A stretch of 64,000 nt of DNA from BRH-c25 sp964619815 (GCA_964619815.1 CAZUGK010000002.1:1-64000), one strand, 5' to 3'; shown: positions 1 through 9,732, numbered from the stretch's first letter. Notes: generated by a model from the sequence alone, not told the origin. Numbers and translations are program-made.

Positions 1-207
1 CAATTAAAAAAACAAATAGACTATGAGACATTCTATAAAGAAGCTCCCCGCCTAAACCCATCAAGAACACGAATAAAAGGAGTTATTTGCGGTGTGAGGA
101 TAGAAGATATCGAAGAGCCCATTATGCAAGAAATTAGATATTTGGATAAGCTGATTGATGAATTGGCAAAAGGCAAATCTATGGATAAAATACTTAGAGA
201 GAAATAA
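1..207 (+). CDS. DUF2200-family protein, 3' part only
   Basis: An open frame runs from the window edge to a TAA stop and encodes the last 68 residues of a protein. The text around GVICGVRIEDIEEPIMQEI and YLDKLIDELAKGKSMDKIL matches my memory of the DUF2200 family, a small conserved protein of unknown function. The start lies outside the window. Nothing here shows a role. Confidence 0.7.
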   Translation, partial: QLKKQIDYETFYKEAPRLNPSRTRIKGVICGVRIEDIEEPIMQEIRYLDKLIDELAKGKSMDKILREK

Positions 208-278
208 ATAGATTTAACACTTGAGTTTTATTCTGTTGAACTCTGCTCCTTAAACCTTCATGTAAACGCAAAATTTAG

Positions 279-1454
279 CTAGCACATCAAGATATACTCC
301 ATGCAGGGATCCGAAAGCCCGATGTAATCTTGAATGGAGTATTCTATTTGCACATCAGGAAATAAGGATGGCATGAGATCATCCTCAATCAAATGATAAT
401 ATTTGGTCGAATAGCTGATGATCAAGCCGGATTGTTCGAGCTTGACACGGAGAACTTCGCCGTAGCAGTTGGGTTTGCCGCCGGTCGGCTCTCCGACGAG
501 GATCGCACGGGTTTTGTTTCTCAGGGAATATACATTTAATAGCGCAGAGGAAAAAGTATCCCTTCCGATGATCACAAAAATTTTACCGTGTTGGTTGATG
601 TGGTCACATTTCGCTAATACGTCAATGAATGAGTCAAGCAGAGTCGAGTTCCCTCCCGTATTGTTTCTCATATCGATCACGAGCTTCTCGGGGTCATTCT
701 CCCTGACCGCACGCAGGAGTCTTTCACCAAACGCCTGTACAGATTCGTCCGCCATCTCCTTGCAGATATTATATTTAAAGTAGAGCGTCTTGGATTCTTT
801 CAGGCATTCCATCCAATAGTACCGGTCCGGATTTTTTCTGAAGAGGGGCAGTTTATCCACGGGGAAAGAGACGCGATTTCCGTTCAACTGCTCCTGGTAT
901 TTGAAAAATGGACAGGAAGGCACAAACCATTCACTCCCATTACCGCTTTCATTTTCATAAGTAAAAGTTAAACCGCTTACTGTTTGGGCAATCTGCAATC
1001 CGTAAAGGAATTCGATGGCGGGTAGATATTTTGGGAGCAGGGACTTCAGATAGGAGTGATTTTCATGAGATATCATTGTACTCATTTTTTCAATGACTGT
1101 TTCTATGTCCACTCCATCGATATGCGTAATCTTTTTATATCGCAGTACTTCATCCGATTTTGCCGTATTGACCGCATAAATACCATCTGAAAACCAATAA
1201 AACTCAAGTGGACACAGATAATAGACCGGGATATCAATGGAGGTATGGGCATCTCCTACAGAAGCAACGATCTTTGCGATTTCAGCGTTGATCACAAGAT
1301 TCTCCAAATGATTCAGCTCATTTCTGAGAGACTGGATCCGATCCAGATATTCCGCTTCGCTCGTTATGGAATAGAGGTTTTTATGTCGCTTGGGAAGCTC
1401 ATTTTGCAAGAAGTCCAGAACTTCAACCCATTTCTTATCTACCTTTTTTTTCAC
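279..1454 (-). CDS. S41-family (tail-specific protease-like) peptidase
   Basis: This encodes 391 residues starting from GTG, with AAAGGGA upstream. The C-terminal half carries S41 peptidase features: IDMRNNTGGNS (about 262-272), GRDTFSSALLN (the Ser of TFSSA is the likely nucleophile) and GEPTGGKPNCYGE. The N-terminal half has no PDZ motif that I recognise. There is no signal peptide or membrane segment, so it should be cytoplasmic, unlike classical CtpA proteins. It is transcribed alone, convergent with the partial gene at the window edge. S41-like hydrolases of this size are common in Firmicutes with unknown substrates. The fold call is fairly firm; peptidase activity is inferred. Confidence 0.75.
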   Translation of the reverse strand: MKKKVDKKWVEVLDFLQNELPKRHKNLYSITSEAEYLDRIQSLRNELNHLENLVINAEIAKIVASVGDAHTSIDIPVYYLCPLEFYWFSDGIYAVNTAKSDEVLRYKKITHIDGVDIETVIEKMSTMISHENHSYLKSLLPKYLPAIEFLYGLQIAQTVSGLTFTYENESGNGSEWFVPSCPFFKYQEQLNGNRVSFPVDKLPLFRKNPDRYYWMECLKESKTLYFKYNICKEMADESVQAFGERLLRAVRENDPEKLVIDMRNNTGGNSTLLDSFIDVLAKCDHINQHGKIFVIIGRDTFSSALLNVYSLRNKTRAILVGEPTGGKPNCYGEVLRVKLEQSGLIISYSTKYYHLIEDDLMPSLFPDVQIEYSIQDYIGLSDPCMEYILMC

Positions 1455-1631
1455 GTGATTCCCTTTCTAGATAAATTGTGCCCTTCTATCGAATTCGTCG
1501 CTGATACTTTCCTATTGATGATCCATTGCATTCTCCAGCTCATTTTATATCATCTTGCACCAATCTTGTAAATCATATCATAACAAATGCCAATCATAAA
1601 AGCAAACTTGGGAGAGAATCCAAAATCATCA

Positions 1632-1660
1632 TTGACAATTTGGTCTATTTGGCATAGACT
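1632..1660 (+). promoter_or_regulatory. Sigma-A promoter of the blaI/M56 pair
   Basis: TTGACA (1632-1637), a 17-base spacer and TAGACT (1655-1660). The operator at 1643-1659 lies in the spacer and -10 box, as expected for a repressed promoter. Confidence 0.6.
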
Positions 1661-1688
1661 TGCAGCATAAAGTCGATAGCTTATAGAC
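1643..1688 (+). promoter_or_regulatory. Pair of putative BlaI-family operators
   Basis: GTCTATTTGGCATAGAC (1643-1659) is a perfect 6-bp inverted repeat around 5 bases. A second copy in the opposite orientation, GTCTATAAGCTATCGAC on the minus strand, lies at 1672-1688, with 12 bases between them. The pair sits between the -35 box and the ribosome binding site of a BlaI-family gene, so autoregulation is likely. That this protein binds here is inferred. Confidence 0.6.
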
Positions 1689-1702
1689 CAAGGAGGCTTA
1701 TC

Positions 1703-2074
1703 ATGAAGGAATATAACCTTGCAGAAACCGAAGAAAGGTTTGCAGAATTAATCTGGCAGAATGAGCCGATTGGCTCCGGAGATCTTGTGAAACTATGTGA
1801 AAAAGAAATGAATTGGAAAAAGTCTACAACATATACAGTGCTGAAAAAGTTATGCGAAAAAGGCATTTTTCAAAATAAAAATGCTGTAGTTTCATCTCGA
1901 ATAACAAAGGATGAATATTATGCCAAGCAAAGTATACGTTTCGTTGAGGATACCTTTGGAGGGTCCTTACCTAAATTTTTAACAGCTTTTATTGGAGCAA
2001 AAAAATTAAGTAAACACCAAGTAGAAGAGTTGAAAAAATTGATTGACGAACACAAGGAGGAGTGGAATGAGTGA
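1703..2074 (+). CDS. BlaI/MecI/CopY-family transcriptional repressor
   Basis: This is a 123-residue winged-helix repressor, the usual size for the family. Motifs include LAETEERFAELIWQNEPIGS at the N-terminus and the recognition region WKKSTTYTVLKKLCEKGIF (about 37-55), which matches the W-x-x-x-T-x-x-T-x-L-x-R/K-L family signature. An AGGAGG sits 8 bases before the ATG. Its 3' end overlaps the following M56 gene by 8 bases, the standard BlaI-BlaR1 pairing, so the signal is likely a cell-wall or antibiotic cue sensed by that partner. No beta-lactamase gene is adjacent, and the regulated target other than itself is not visible here. Confidence 0.9.
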   Translation: MKEYNLAETEERFAELIWQNEPIGSGDLVKLCEKEMNWKKSTTYTVLKKLCEKGIFQNKNAVVSSRITKDEYYAKQSIRFVEDTFGGSLPKFLTAFIGAKKLSKHQVEELKKLIDEHKEEWNE

Positions 2075-3446
2075 ACTACTTCTCACGGTATTAAATATGA
2101 GCCTTACGGCAAGCTATGTAATCCTTTTTGTGATACTTGCCAGACTATTACTCAAAAAAGCTCCAAATTTCATCTCCTATGCATTATGGGGTGTGGTTGC
2201 TTTTCGCTTGACAATCCCATTCTCCTTTGAAAGTATGTTTAGTCTTATGCCACGAAATACGAATACTGATCCAATCCCCCATGATATCATCTATCAGCAA
2301 AGTCCGCGGATTAATAGTGGGATAGAAGTAGTTGATTCTTTTATAAGCAAATCACTTCCTGCACCGACTATTGGGGCTAGTGTAAATCCAATGCAGATTT
2401 ATATAGAAATTGGTGCTTACATCTGGATTTTAGGAATAATGGTATTGCTTATCTATAGTGTAGTATCCGTTCTACAATTAAAAAGACAGCTTAAAAGTGC
2501 AGAATTAATAGAGCAGAATATTTTCGAGGCTAAGAATTTGAAAACACCGTTCGTGCTTGGATTAATAAAACCCAAGATATATTTGCCGGTTGGACTTAAC
2601 GTTGAAGAAAAAAGTTATATTTTGCTCCATGAACAGACCCATATCTATCGTAAGGACCATATCATTAAAGTATTAGCTTTTCTAATATTGTCCATTCACT
2701 GGTTTAATCCCCTTGTGTGGATTGCATTTATGTTGATGAGTACGGATATGGAACTATCCTGTGATGAAAAAGTATTGAAAGAAATGAATGAAAATATTAA
2801 AAAGCCTTATGCTAGTTCGTTATTGTCACTTGCTACCGGAAGGCATATTTTAAATGGAAGCCCCCTTGCTTTTGGCGAAAGAAATGTGAAGGGGAGGATT
2901 AAAAATGTGTTAAATTATAAAAAGCCAAGATTTTGGGTGATTGTTTTATCGGCCATTATTGCAACAGCTGTTGGGATTGGACTTTTGGCAAATCCTGATA
3001 GCTCAAATCCAGGTTCTCTAGTGAAAAATGGTGTAGATTCATCAATGCCAAGATTAATAACAGGATACATGGTAATGGAAGATAACTTATTATATCTTGA
3101 TGAGGTTGAAATCATTACAATGGAAGATAAAGAACGAATAGAAGAACTTGAATTGAAACAAAATGCTGATATGCCGAATGGATATTACATTTATAATGCA
3201 GACATTGAAAAACAAACTTTTGAAATCACAAGTGAAACAACATATACCTTTGTTGACTATAACCTTCTATTTGTTAAAGATGAAGATGGTGACAGACTAT
3301 ATACTACGACGAGAACAGAAGAGTTTATACTGCATTTAAATGAATCATATTCTGACTCACCACCAGCGCAAAAGGTTCCATTTTTTATTGAAGTAAAAGA
3401 TGGTAAGGTAATAAGTATTACCGAAAAATTTGAATTTACCATTTAA
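2067..3446 (+). CDS. M56-family (BlaR1-like) membrane metallopeptidase sensor
   Basis: The ATG at 2067 with AGGAGTGG just upstream fits better than an upstream in-frame start at 2043, giving about 459 residues. The N-terminus has several hydrophobic segments. The zinc protease motif LLHEQTHIYRKDHI (HExxH) is followed by SCDEKVL, with the downstream Glu typical of M56. A hydrophobic segment near FWVIVLSAIIATAVGIGLL precedes an extracellular C-terminal domain of about 140 residues. That domain shows no penicillin-binding serine motif that I recognise, so the ligand is unknown. It probably cleaves or signals to the BlaI-type repressor it overlaps. Confidence 0.85.
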   Translation: MSELLLTVLNMSLTASYVILFVILARLLLKKAPNFISYALWGVVAFRLTIPFSFESMFSLMPRNTNTDPIPHDIIYQQSPRINSGIEVVDSFISKSLPAPTIGASVNPMQIYIEIGAYIWILGIMVLLIYSVVSVLQLKRQLKSAELIEQNIFEAKNLKTPFVLGLIKPKIYLPVGLNVEEKSYILLHEQTHIYRKDHIIKVLAFLILSIHWFNPLVWIAFMLMSTDMELSCDEKVLKEMNENIKKPYASSLLSLATGRHILNGSPLAFGERNVKGRIKNVLNYKKPRFWVIVLSAIIATAVGIGLLANPDSSNPGSLVKNGVDSSMPRLITGYMVMEDNLLYLDEVEIITMEDKERIEELELKQNADMPNGYYIYNADIEKQTFEITSETTYTFVDYNLLFVKDEDGDRLYTTTRTEEFILHLNESYSDSPPAQKVPFFIEVKDGKVISITEKFEFTI

Positions 3447-3505
3447 CACTATTGCTGGCCTTGGGAGATAACCTTAGTATCCGAATGGCAATGTCCTAAA
3501 AGATG

Positions 3506-3534
3506 TTGCATTGCAGAACATATGTTTATATAAT
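3506..3534 (+). promoter_or_regulatory. Sigma-A promoter upstream of the Lhr-like helicase
   Basis: TTGCAT (3506-3511), a 17-base spacer and a perfect TATAAT (3529-3534), about 85 bases before the helicase start. Confidence 0.55.
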
Positions 3535-3623
3535 GTTTGTGAAAAAGAGGAGAAGAATTCGGCATGATGTAAGAAAATTTTCTACTCGTTAAATCTTTAA
3601 AGGGATAGATATCGGAGATGCCT

Positions 3624-6600
3624 ATGTCAAAAAATTCGCTGGAAATCTTTAATAAGCTGACAGAGCGGTGGTTTACCAACACCCTTGGTTCGCCCACGGC
3701 AGTTCAGGAGCAGGCCTGGCCGGTGATCGCCATGGGCAGGCATACGCTGGTATCCGCACCGACCGGCACCGGTAAGACTCTTACGGCATTTTTGGTATTC
3801 ATCGACAGACTTCTGGAACAGGCCGGAAACGACAATTTAAAACAAGAGCTGCAATTAATCTATATCTCGCCCCTGAAATCCCTGGCCGGTGATATCCGGG
3901 AGAATCTGCGCCGTCCTCTGGAAGGGATTCTGGAAGAACGGATAAAGGCAGGCGTTTCATCAGCTGGCACAGAGCTCCATATCGGCGTGCGGACCGGTGA
4001 CACCACCCAAACGGAGCGGAACCGGATGATTAAGACACCGCCTCATATTCTGATTACGACCCCCGAATCCTTATATCTGATGCTGACCAGTCAGTCCGGG
4101 CAGAAAATTCTGCGTACTGCCAAGGCCATTATCATCGATGAATTGCATGCTCTGATTGATTCCAAGCGGGGCGCCCATCTGATGCTGTCAGTCGCCAGAC
4201 TGGACAGGCTCTGCGGACAGCCGCTGCAGCGGATCGGTTTATCGGCGACTATTGAGCCGTTAAGCATTGCGGCCAGATATTTGTCACCTGACCCGGTGAC
4301 GGTGATTGCTCCTGAGATGGAAAAGAAGATTCGGATTGAAGTGACAAGCCCCCTGACGGAACAGAGGACCACGATGAGGGACCCAGTCTGGCAAGAGCTA
4401 TCGAAAATGGTCTATGCTCATTGCGGCAGTGCAGGTAGCGCCATTGCCTTTGTAGAAGGGCGGGCTTATGCGGAGAAACTGGCCTATTTTATCAATCAGA
4501 TCGGTGGAGAAGGCTTTGCCCGAACGCATCATGGCAGTTTATCCAAGGAACAGCGCTTTGAGGTTGAGCAAGCTCTGCGCAGCGGGACCCTGAGGTTGTT
4601 GTGTGCCACCTCCTCCATGGAGTTGGGTATCGATGTGGGTGAGATCGACCAGGTATTTCAGATCGGCTGCCCCCGTTCCATCTCCAGCACCATGCAGCGG
4701 CTGGGCCGGGCCGGGCACAATCCTCACCGGATCAGCGTCATGCATATGTTTCCCAGAGAAGCAGTAGAAGGGCTCTATTGCGGGCTCACCGCGGAGGTGG
4801 CACGCCAGGGCGGGATCGAGTACTCCAAGCCGCCGCGGCTCTGCTTTGATATCCTGGCGCAGCATTTTGTATCGATGGCCTGCGGCGGCTATACCGTTGA
4901 TGATGTCATGGCCCTTCTGACCCGCGCCTACCCCTTCTATGAGGTGACGGCGGAGGATGTGCGGGAAATCCTGTGCATGCTGGCGGGGGATTATGAGCAT
5001 GAGCGGGATATCCCCGTCCGTCCCAGAATCCTCTATGACAGGCTTCATGACCAGGTCCAGGGCGATACCTACAGCCGGATGTTGGCCGTCAGTGCGGGAG
5101 GAACGATTCCGGACCGGGGGTTATATACTTGCCGGACGGAAAGCGGCGTCAAGCTCGGTGAACTGGATGAGGAATTTGTCTTTGAAACAAGAATTGGGGA
5201 CCGGTTTCTCCTCGGCACCTTCGCCTGGCAAATTGTCAACATTTTAAAGGACACCGTCATTGTAACCCAGACAAATACGGCCGGGGCCAGACTGCCTTTT
5301 TGGCACGGCGACCTCAAAGGGCGGAGACTGCGGACCGGTATGGCCTTTGGCGAGATCTTTCGCCGGCTTACCCAGGCGGGCCAAATAGGCTCAATGTTAA
5401 AGGAACTGGAAAAACTGGGCCTTGATGAGGCTGCCGCCCAAAGCGCATTGGGTTTTCTAAAGCGACAGCTTCAGAGTACCGGAATCCTGCCGGACGACAG
5501 GACTATAGTAATAGAACATTTTATGGATGAAAACAGCAACCATCAGATGATGGTGCATTCCGTATTTGGCCGCCCGGTGAATGAACCGCTGTCCATGCTG
5601 GTCAAAGAAGCGGCAAACCGCCATATGGATACGACCATCAACTGTGTATCTGACGATGACGGCTTCCTGCTGTTTCCTTATGACGGCAGTCCGCTGCCCC
5701 AGGGCCTGCTTCAGGAGGTGTCGCCGGATACCGCTCGGCAAATCGTCGCAGCTTTGCTTCCTGCTACCCCTCTCTATAACATGAATTTTCGCTATAATAC
5801 TGCTCGTGCTCTTTTGATGGGGGTGATAAACAATAAACGACAGCCGCTCTGGATTCAGAGGATGAGAAGCGCGGAGCTGCTTTCCTCTCTGGTGGAGCAG
5901 GAGAAGCATCCTCTGATACGGGAGACCAAACGTGAATGTTTGGAGGATTACTGGGATCTACAGGGGGTTGAATATCTTTTGAATGGGATACGATCGGGCG
6001 ATATTCAAATTCGTGAGATGTACCTTGATATACCGTCGCCCATGTCTTTATCGCTGAGACGTCAGACAGAATCTGACATGATGTATGATTATGCGCCGAC
6101 TCCGCAGAACATCCATCAAGCCACGGCAGCAGCTTTAAAGAAGGTGGAAGGGATTACGCCTGCTCCGGAGCAGCTGGCCAGCGTATCCGAGCGGACCAGC
6201 CTTCCGGAGGATGAACAGCAGCTTCATTCTCTACTGATGATGGAAGGCGATCTTATTGCGGGAGAGTTCGAGGTTCCGATCGAATGGTTGGAGGCTCTGG
6301 CGGCCAGAGGTCGGGCCCAATATATTGAGCCTGGATTGTGGATTGCCGCTGAGCATGAGCAGGAATATGCAGAGGCTTTGACCGGAAGGGACATTAAGGC
6401 CGGCAAGCGTCTGGTCCAGAGATTGTTGAGATACCGGGGTGCAAAATCCCCTGAGCAGGTGGCAGAGCGTTACCTTTGGCCGGATGATACGGCTCTTGAA
6501 CTTCTGACCTTACTTTGTGCAGAAGGAAAGGCGGTGGAGCAGGAGGGGCTGTATTATCATGCCGGGCTATATGACCGGGCCAGAAAGGCAACGATCAAAA

Positions 6601-7757
6601 GCCGCCGCCGGCAGGTAACCACCCAGCCGGCGGAGCGGTACGCTGCCCTGCTGACGAGCCGCATGCAGATCTCTGCTCCGGCCAACGAACAGTTGGAGGC
6701 GGCGCTGATAAAACTCGGCGATCAGCCGTTCCCGGCGGAAGCCTGGGAGAATACCCTGCTGCCTGCCCGGGTGGAGAATTACCGCCCAGAGCTGATGGAC
6801 GCCTTTTTATCACATGGAACTTTATTCTGGCGGCTTAGTGCTGATGCCAAGCTCAGTTATCACCCAACCGGTGATATCGATTGGGAGGCAGATCTGTCTG
6901 AGATCCTGCAGTCCCTGGAAGGCAATGAAAAGGTGATCTATCAGGCCTTATTGCACTATGGGGCCAGCTTTATGCAAAGATTGAACGGGCTGGTGGAAGG
7001 TTCACCGTATGATACCTTGCTCCAGCTTGCAGCCAAAGGACTTGTGAACGCGGACAGCTTTATTCCCGTACGGCAATGGCTGGATCGGGACAGGCTGCAA
7101 AAGAGCACGGCCCGGCAGCGGGTCAATGCACGGATGAAAATTCTCTCCACCGGGCGATGGGAAGTAATCCGTCCTCTCATGCCGCTGACCGCCGAACAGC
7201 AGCTTAACCGTAATTTCGACCGGGCAGTGATCCTTTGCCGGGAGACGGTCCAGGGGATTACATGGAGTAAGGCACTGGAAACCCTGCGAATCTGGGAATA
7301 TACCGGCCGGGTGCGCCGCGGCTACTTTATTGAAGGATTGTCGGGGATTCAGTTTATACGGGAAAAGGATTATGCAGGAACCATGCTGACGTTAGAACAG
7401 ATGAGGGATCAGATCCTATGGCTGAATGCTATCGACCCGGCCCAGCCCTGGGGGAAAAGCCTGCAGCATAGGGCGGACCGAAAATTCCATAACCTTCCCG
7501 GGACGGTTGTAGCCTTACACGCCGGTGCACCTGTTGCAGTGATGGAACGTCAGGGCAGGAGCCTGCGAGTCTTTGAACCGGACTATCTGGCCGAAGCCCT
7601 TCACGCTTTCACTCAGGAGTATGATGGACGCAGGATATTCCCGGCCCAAAACCGGATCGTGGTAAAGGATTACCCGCAGGAAGCTGCCGAAGAGCTTAAC
7701 CGCGCCGGCTTCAGCCGCGAGTTGCAGGATTATGTGCTTTATCGGTCCTATCGATAA
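3624..7757 (+). CDS. lhr: Large DEAD/DEAH-box helicase, Lhr type
   Basis: This encodes about 1377 residues. I place the start at ATG 3624, because GGAG ends 6 bases before it; an in-frame ATG at 3618 lies too close to that site. N-terminal helicase motifs are APTGTGKT (Walker A), the TTPESLYLML region, IIIDELHAL (DELH box) and LSATIEP. The second RecA domain carries SSMELGIDVGEID and QRLGRAGHNPH. A long C-terminal part follows, as in Lhr or Lhr-core helicases, which act in DNA repair and RNA handling. Full-length Lhr is about 1500 residues. The gene is visibly richer in G and C than its neighbours and stands alone, which suggests a different history. Confidence 0.88.
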   Translation: MSKNSLEIFNKLTERWFTNTLGSPTAVQEQAWPVIAMGRHTLVSAPTGTGKTLTAFLVFIDRLLEQAGNDNLKQELQLIYISPLKSLAGDIRENLRRPLEGILEERIKAGVSSAGTELHIGVRTGDTTQTERNRMIKTPPHILITTPESLYLMLTSQSGQKILRTAKAIIIDELHALIDSKRGAHLMLSVARLDRLCGQPLQRIGLSATIEPLSIAARYLSPDPVTVIAPEMEKKIRIEVTSPLTEQRTTMRDPVWQELSKMVYAHCGSAGSAIAFVEGRAYAEKLAYFINQIGGEGFARTHHGSLSKEQRFEVEQALRSGTLRLLCATSSMELGIDVGEIDQVFQIGCPRSISSTMQRLGRAGHNPHRISVMHMFPREAVEGLYCGLTAEVARQGGIEYSKPPRLCFDILAQHFVSMACGGYTVDDVMALLTRAYPFYEVTAEDVREILCMLAGDYEHERDIPVRPRILYDRLHDQVQGDTYSRMLAVSAGGTIPDRGLYTCRTESGVKLGELDEEFVFETRIGDRFLLGTFAWQIVNILKDTVIVTQTNTAGARLPFWHGDLKGRRLRTGMAFGEIFRRLTQAGQIGSMLKELEKLGLDEAAAQSALGFLKRQLQSTGILPDDRTIVIEHFMDENSNHQMMVHSVFGRPVNEPLSMLVKEAANRHMDTTINCVSDDDGFLLFPYDGSPLPQGLLQEVSPDTARQIVAALLPATPLYNMNFRYNTARALLMGVINNKRQPLWIQRMRSAELLSSLVEQEKHPLIRETKRECLEDYWDLQGVEYLLNGIRSGDIQIREMYLDIPSPMSLSLRRQTESDMMYDYAPTPQNIHQATAAALKKVEGITPAPEQLASVSERTSLPEDEQQLHSLLMMEGDLIAGEFEVPIEWLEALAARGRAQYIEPGLWIAAEHEQEYAEALTGRDIKAGKRLVQRLLRYRGAKSPEQVAERYLWPDDTALELLTLLCAEGKAVEQEGLYYHAGLYDRARKATIKSRRRQVTTQPAERYAALLTSRMQISAPANEQLEAALIKLGDQPFPAEAWENTLLPARVENYRPELMDAFLSHGTLFWRLSADAKLSYHPTGDIDWEADLSEILQSLEGNEKVIYQALLHYGASFMQRLNGLVEGSPYDTLLQLAAKGLVNADSFIPVRQWLDRDRLQKSTARQRVNARMKILSTGRWEVIRPLMPLTAEQQLNRNFDRAVILCRETVQGITWSKALETLRIWEYTGRVRRGYFIEGLSGIQFIREKDYAGTMLTLEQMRDQILWLNAIDPAQPWGKSLQHRADRKFHNLPGTVVALHAGAPVAVMERQGRSLRVFEPDYLAEALHAFTQEYDGRRIFPAQNRIVVKDYPQEAAEELNRAGFSRELQDYVLYRSYR

Positions 7758-7890
7758 TTGTCGGGGAAAACAGACTGCTGCAACCGAGAGGCCTGTTGCC
7801 CCGGACCCGTTAAAGTAGTATGATGGATTTGGCTGAAACACTGTCCTTTCATCCTTCAATCATAATCAGGATAGTTTCAGAATAGCAGTA

Positions 7891-7964
7891 GAAATCTACA
7901 AATCGAAGATTTGTGATTTCTTTGCATAAGTTCGCCAACAATTTGCATCGCAAATTGGGCGAGC
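7891..7964. repeat. Two adjacent palindromic units in the intergenic gap
   Basis: GAAATC.ACAAATC pairs across GAA with GATTTGT.GATTTC (7891-7920). TTCGCC..AATTTGC pairs with GCAAATT..GGCGA (7930-7964). Neither is followed by a T-run, so they do not look like terminators. They resemble the compact palindromic units seen between genes elsewhere in this window. Confidence 0.5.
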
Positions 7965-7998
7965 TAGTATATGTAAGAACTGAAAGGGGGAAGGTATC

Positions 7999-8808
7999 AT
8001 GAAAGAGGAAACAATGGTTTCATCATACGATGGAACGAAACTAAGGTTCAGAAAGGATATTGTTCAAGATCCAAGAGCGCTGATCGTCATATCCCATGGC
8101 CTTTGCGAACACTTAAACCGCTATGATTACTTTACCGAAAAACTTAACGAGAACGGTTACAGCGTCTACCGTTATGATCAGAGAGGGCATGGCAAATCTG
8201 AGGGAAAGAAAGTCTATTTCAGTCATTATGATGAAATGCCGGATGATCTGGATATGATTGTTGATATCGCCCAAAATGAAAGTAACGGGAAAAAGGTTTT
8301 TCTTTTCGGCCACAGTATGGGCGGTGAAACGGTAGCTCTCTATGGTACGAAAAATCCGGGAAAAGCGGATGGAATTATTACGTCCGGTGCGTTAACCCGC
8401 TATTACAATCCCATCATGGGTGACCAGTTTCCGATTGCAGCTCCTGCCGGTACTTATGTGCCTAACTCACTCGGCAACGGAGTGTGCAGCGATATTAGGG
8501 TAATCGAAGCATACGTCAACGATCCTTTGGTGGAAAAAGAAATCAACATCGAACTGATAAACCAGATTTATGCAGGGGTACAATGGTTAAAGGAACATGC
8601 TGAGAATTTTGTTGACCCCGTCTTAATCATGCATGGGGCTGATGATGGACTGGTTTCCGTTAAAGACTCCCTGGATTTTTTTAGAGGGATCAATTCCGCA
8701 GATAAGAGCCTGCGGGTCTATGCGAAGCTTTTCCATGAGATTTTAAATGAGCCGTGCAAGGATGAAATTATTGCTGATATCTTATTATGGCTTAGCAAGC
8801 ATATCTGA
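7999..8808 (+). CDS. Alpha/beta hydrolase (monoacylglycerol lipase/lysophospholipase type)
   Basis: This is a 269-residue soluble serine hydrolase. The nucleophile elbow GHSMGG places the catalytic Ser at about residue 106. VISHGLCEHLNRYDYF forms the oxyanion-hole strand, YRYDQRGHGKSEGKK is the family hallmark of the hydrolase_4 group, and the acid and base likely lie in MHGADDGLVS and LFHEILNEPCKDE. The usual 'YHELLNEP' of monoacylglycerol lipases appears here as FHEILNEP. It starts at ATG after AAAGGGGGAAGG and is followed by a strong bidirectional terminator. The substrate is probably a lipid ester, which is an inference from family only. Confidence 0.88.
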   Translation: MKEETMVSSYDGTKLRFRKDIVQDPRALIVISHGLCEHLNRYDYFTEKLNENGYSVYRYDQRGHGKSEGKKVYFSHYDEMPDDLDMIVDIAQNESNGKKVFLFGHSMGGETVALYGTKNPGKADGIITSGALTRYYNPIMGDQFPIAAPAGTYVPNSLGNGVCSDIRVIEAYVNDPLVEKEINIELINQIYAGVQWLKEHAENFVDPVLIMHGADDGLVSVKDSLDFFRGINSADKSLRVYAKLFHEILNEPCKDEIIADILLWLSKHI

Positions 8809-8841
8809 TGGTTCTAAATATAAACCAAAAAATTACTCAAT

Positions 8842-8885
8842 AAAAAATGCTGCACCGAAAGATGAATTGGGTGCAGCATTTTTTA
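8842..8885. terminator. Bidirectional terminator between convergent genes
   Basis: The stem is AATGCTGCACC paired with GGGTGCAGCATT, flanked by A-rich sequence on the left and T-rich on the right, so it can serve both the hydrolase and the opposing SDR gene. Confidence 0.85.
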
Positions 8886-8920
8886 TAGGAATATAATTGA
8901 GAGAGGAGATAATGATTATT

Positions 8921-9667
8921 CTAAAATCCGCTGATATCCTGCGCAAGTCCGATTACCAGCATTTCTGATACGCAACCGCCCTTTGTCAGGGCACAGGCCT
9001 GATATACCATATCTGCAAAATGCTCAGGACGAACAGACATGGATTCATCCCATTCAAACTTGTTTAAACCCTCTGCTGATTGAAAATTGGTGTTCGAACC
9101 ACCCGGTACCAGCAACGTAACACCTATGCCATGGGGTCTCAGTTCGGTATAAAGACACTTCGTAAATGCATTGACAGCAGCTTTGGCAGCTGAGTAAACG
9201 GACCAGCCGGGCCATGAGCGGCGGTCGCATACGCTGGATACATTGACAATCTTGCCGTAGCCCTGAGCCTTAAACTGTGGAGTGAAAGTCCTGCAGCTCA
9301 TTATTGTGCTTGTGAGGTTGAGGTCAATTATCTTCCGGTTCATTTCGTCGCTCATCTCTTCTATGGGAGCTACTTTTACTGCGCCGCCTGCATAATTAAT
9401 AAGGAAGTCAACCTTTCCGAAGTTATCCATGCATGCCTTCAAAGCAGCCGTAAAGGTCTCTGCCTTTGTCGCATCACCCTTGAAGTAAACCACCTTGGAG
9501 CCGTATTCTTCACATTTCTTAGCCGTGTCGGCCAAGCCTTCTTCATTGATATCGATCAAAACCAGGTTGCATTGGTCCTTTTCTGCAAATAATTCTGCCG
9601 TCGCCTTTGAAAAACCTGAAGCAGCTCCTGACAAAACTGCAACCTTACCTTTTAAAGATTCCCCCAT
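8921..9667 (-). CDS. SDR-family oxidoreductase (divergent, BMC region)
   Basis: This encodes 248 residues. The Rossmann start is the atypical SGAASGFSKATA in place of TGxxxGIG, and LINYAGG replaces NNAG. The active site has VSS and YSAAK, so catalysis should still be possible. It is the only catabolic gene here on the minus strand, diverging from the main operon at 9877. The shared intergenic gap holds two copies of the TTGACAAATGTCATG-type motif, one facing this gene, so it is likely co-regulated with the sugar region. An AGGAGG precedes the ATG. Substrate unknown; a polyol or ketose is plausible. Confidence 0.8.
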   Translation of the reverse strand: MGESLKGKVAVLSGAASGFSKATAELFAEKDQCNLVLIDINEEGLADTAKKCEEYGSKVVYFKGDATKAETFTAALKACMDNFGKVDFLINYAGGAVKVAPIEEMSDEMNRKIIDLNLTSTIMSCRTFTPQFKAQGYGKIVNVSSVCDRRSWPGWSVYSAAKAAVNAFTKCLYTELRPHGIGVTLLVPGGSNTNFQSAEGLNKFEWDESMSVRPEHFADMVYQACALTKGGCVSEMLVIGLAQDISGF

Positions 9668-9732
9668 GAAAATACCTCCTTAAATATAATTTCAGAGAAA
9701 ATGTACTATTTGATATTAAGCTAACATATTCC

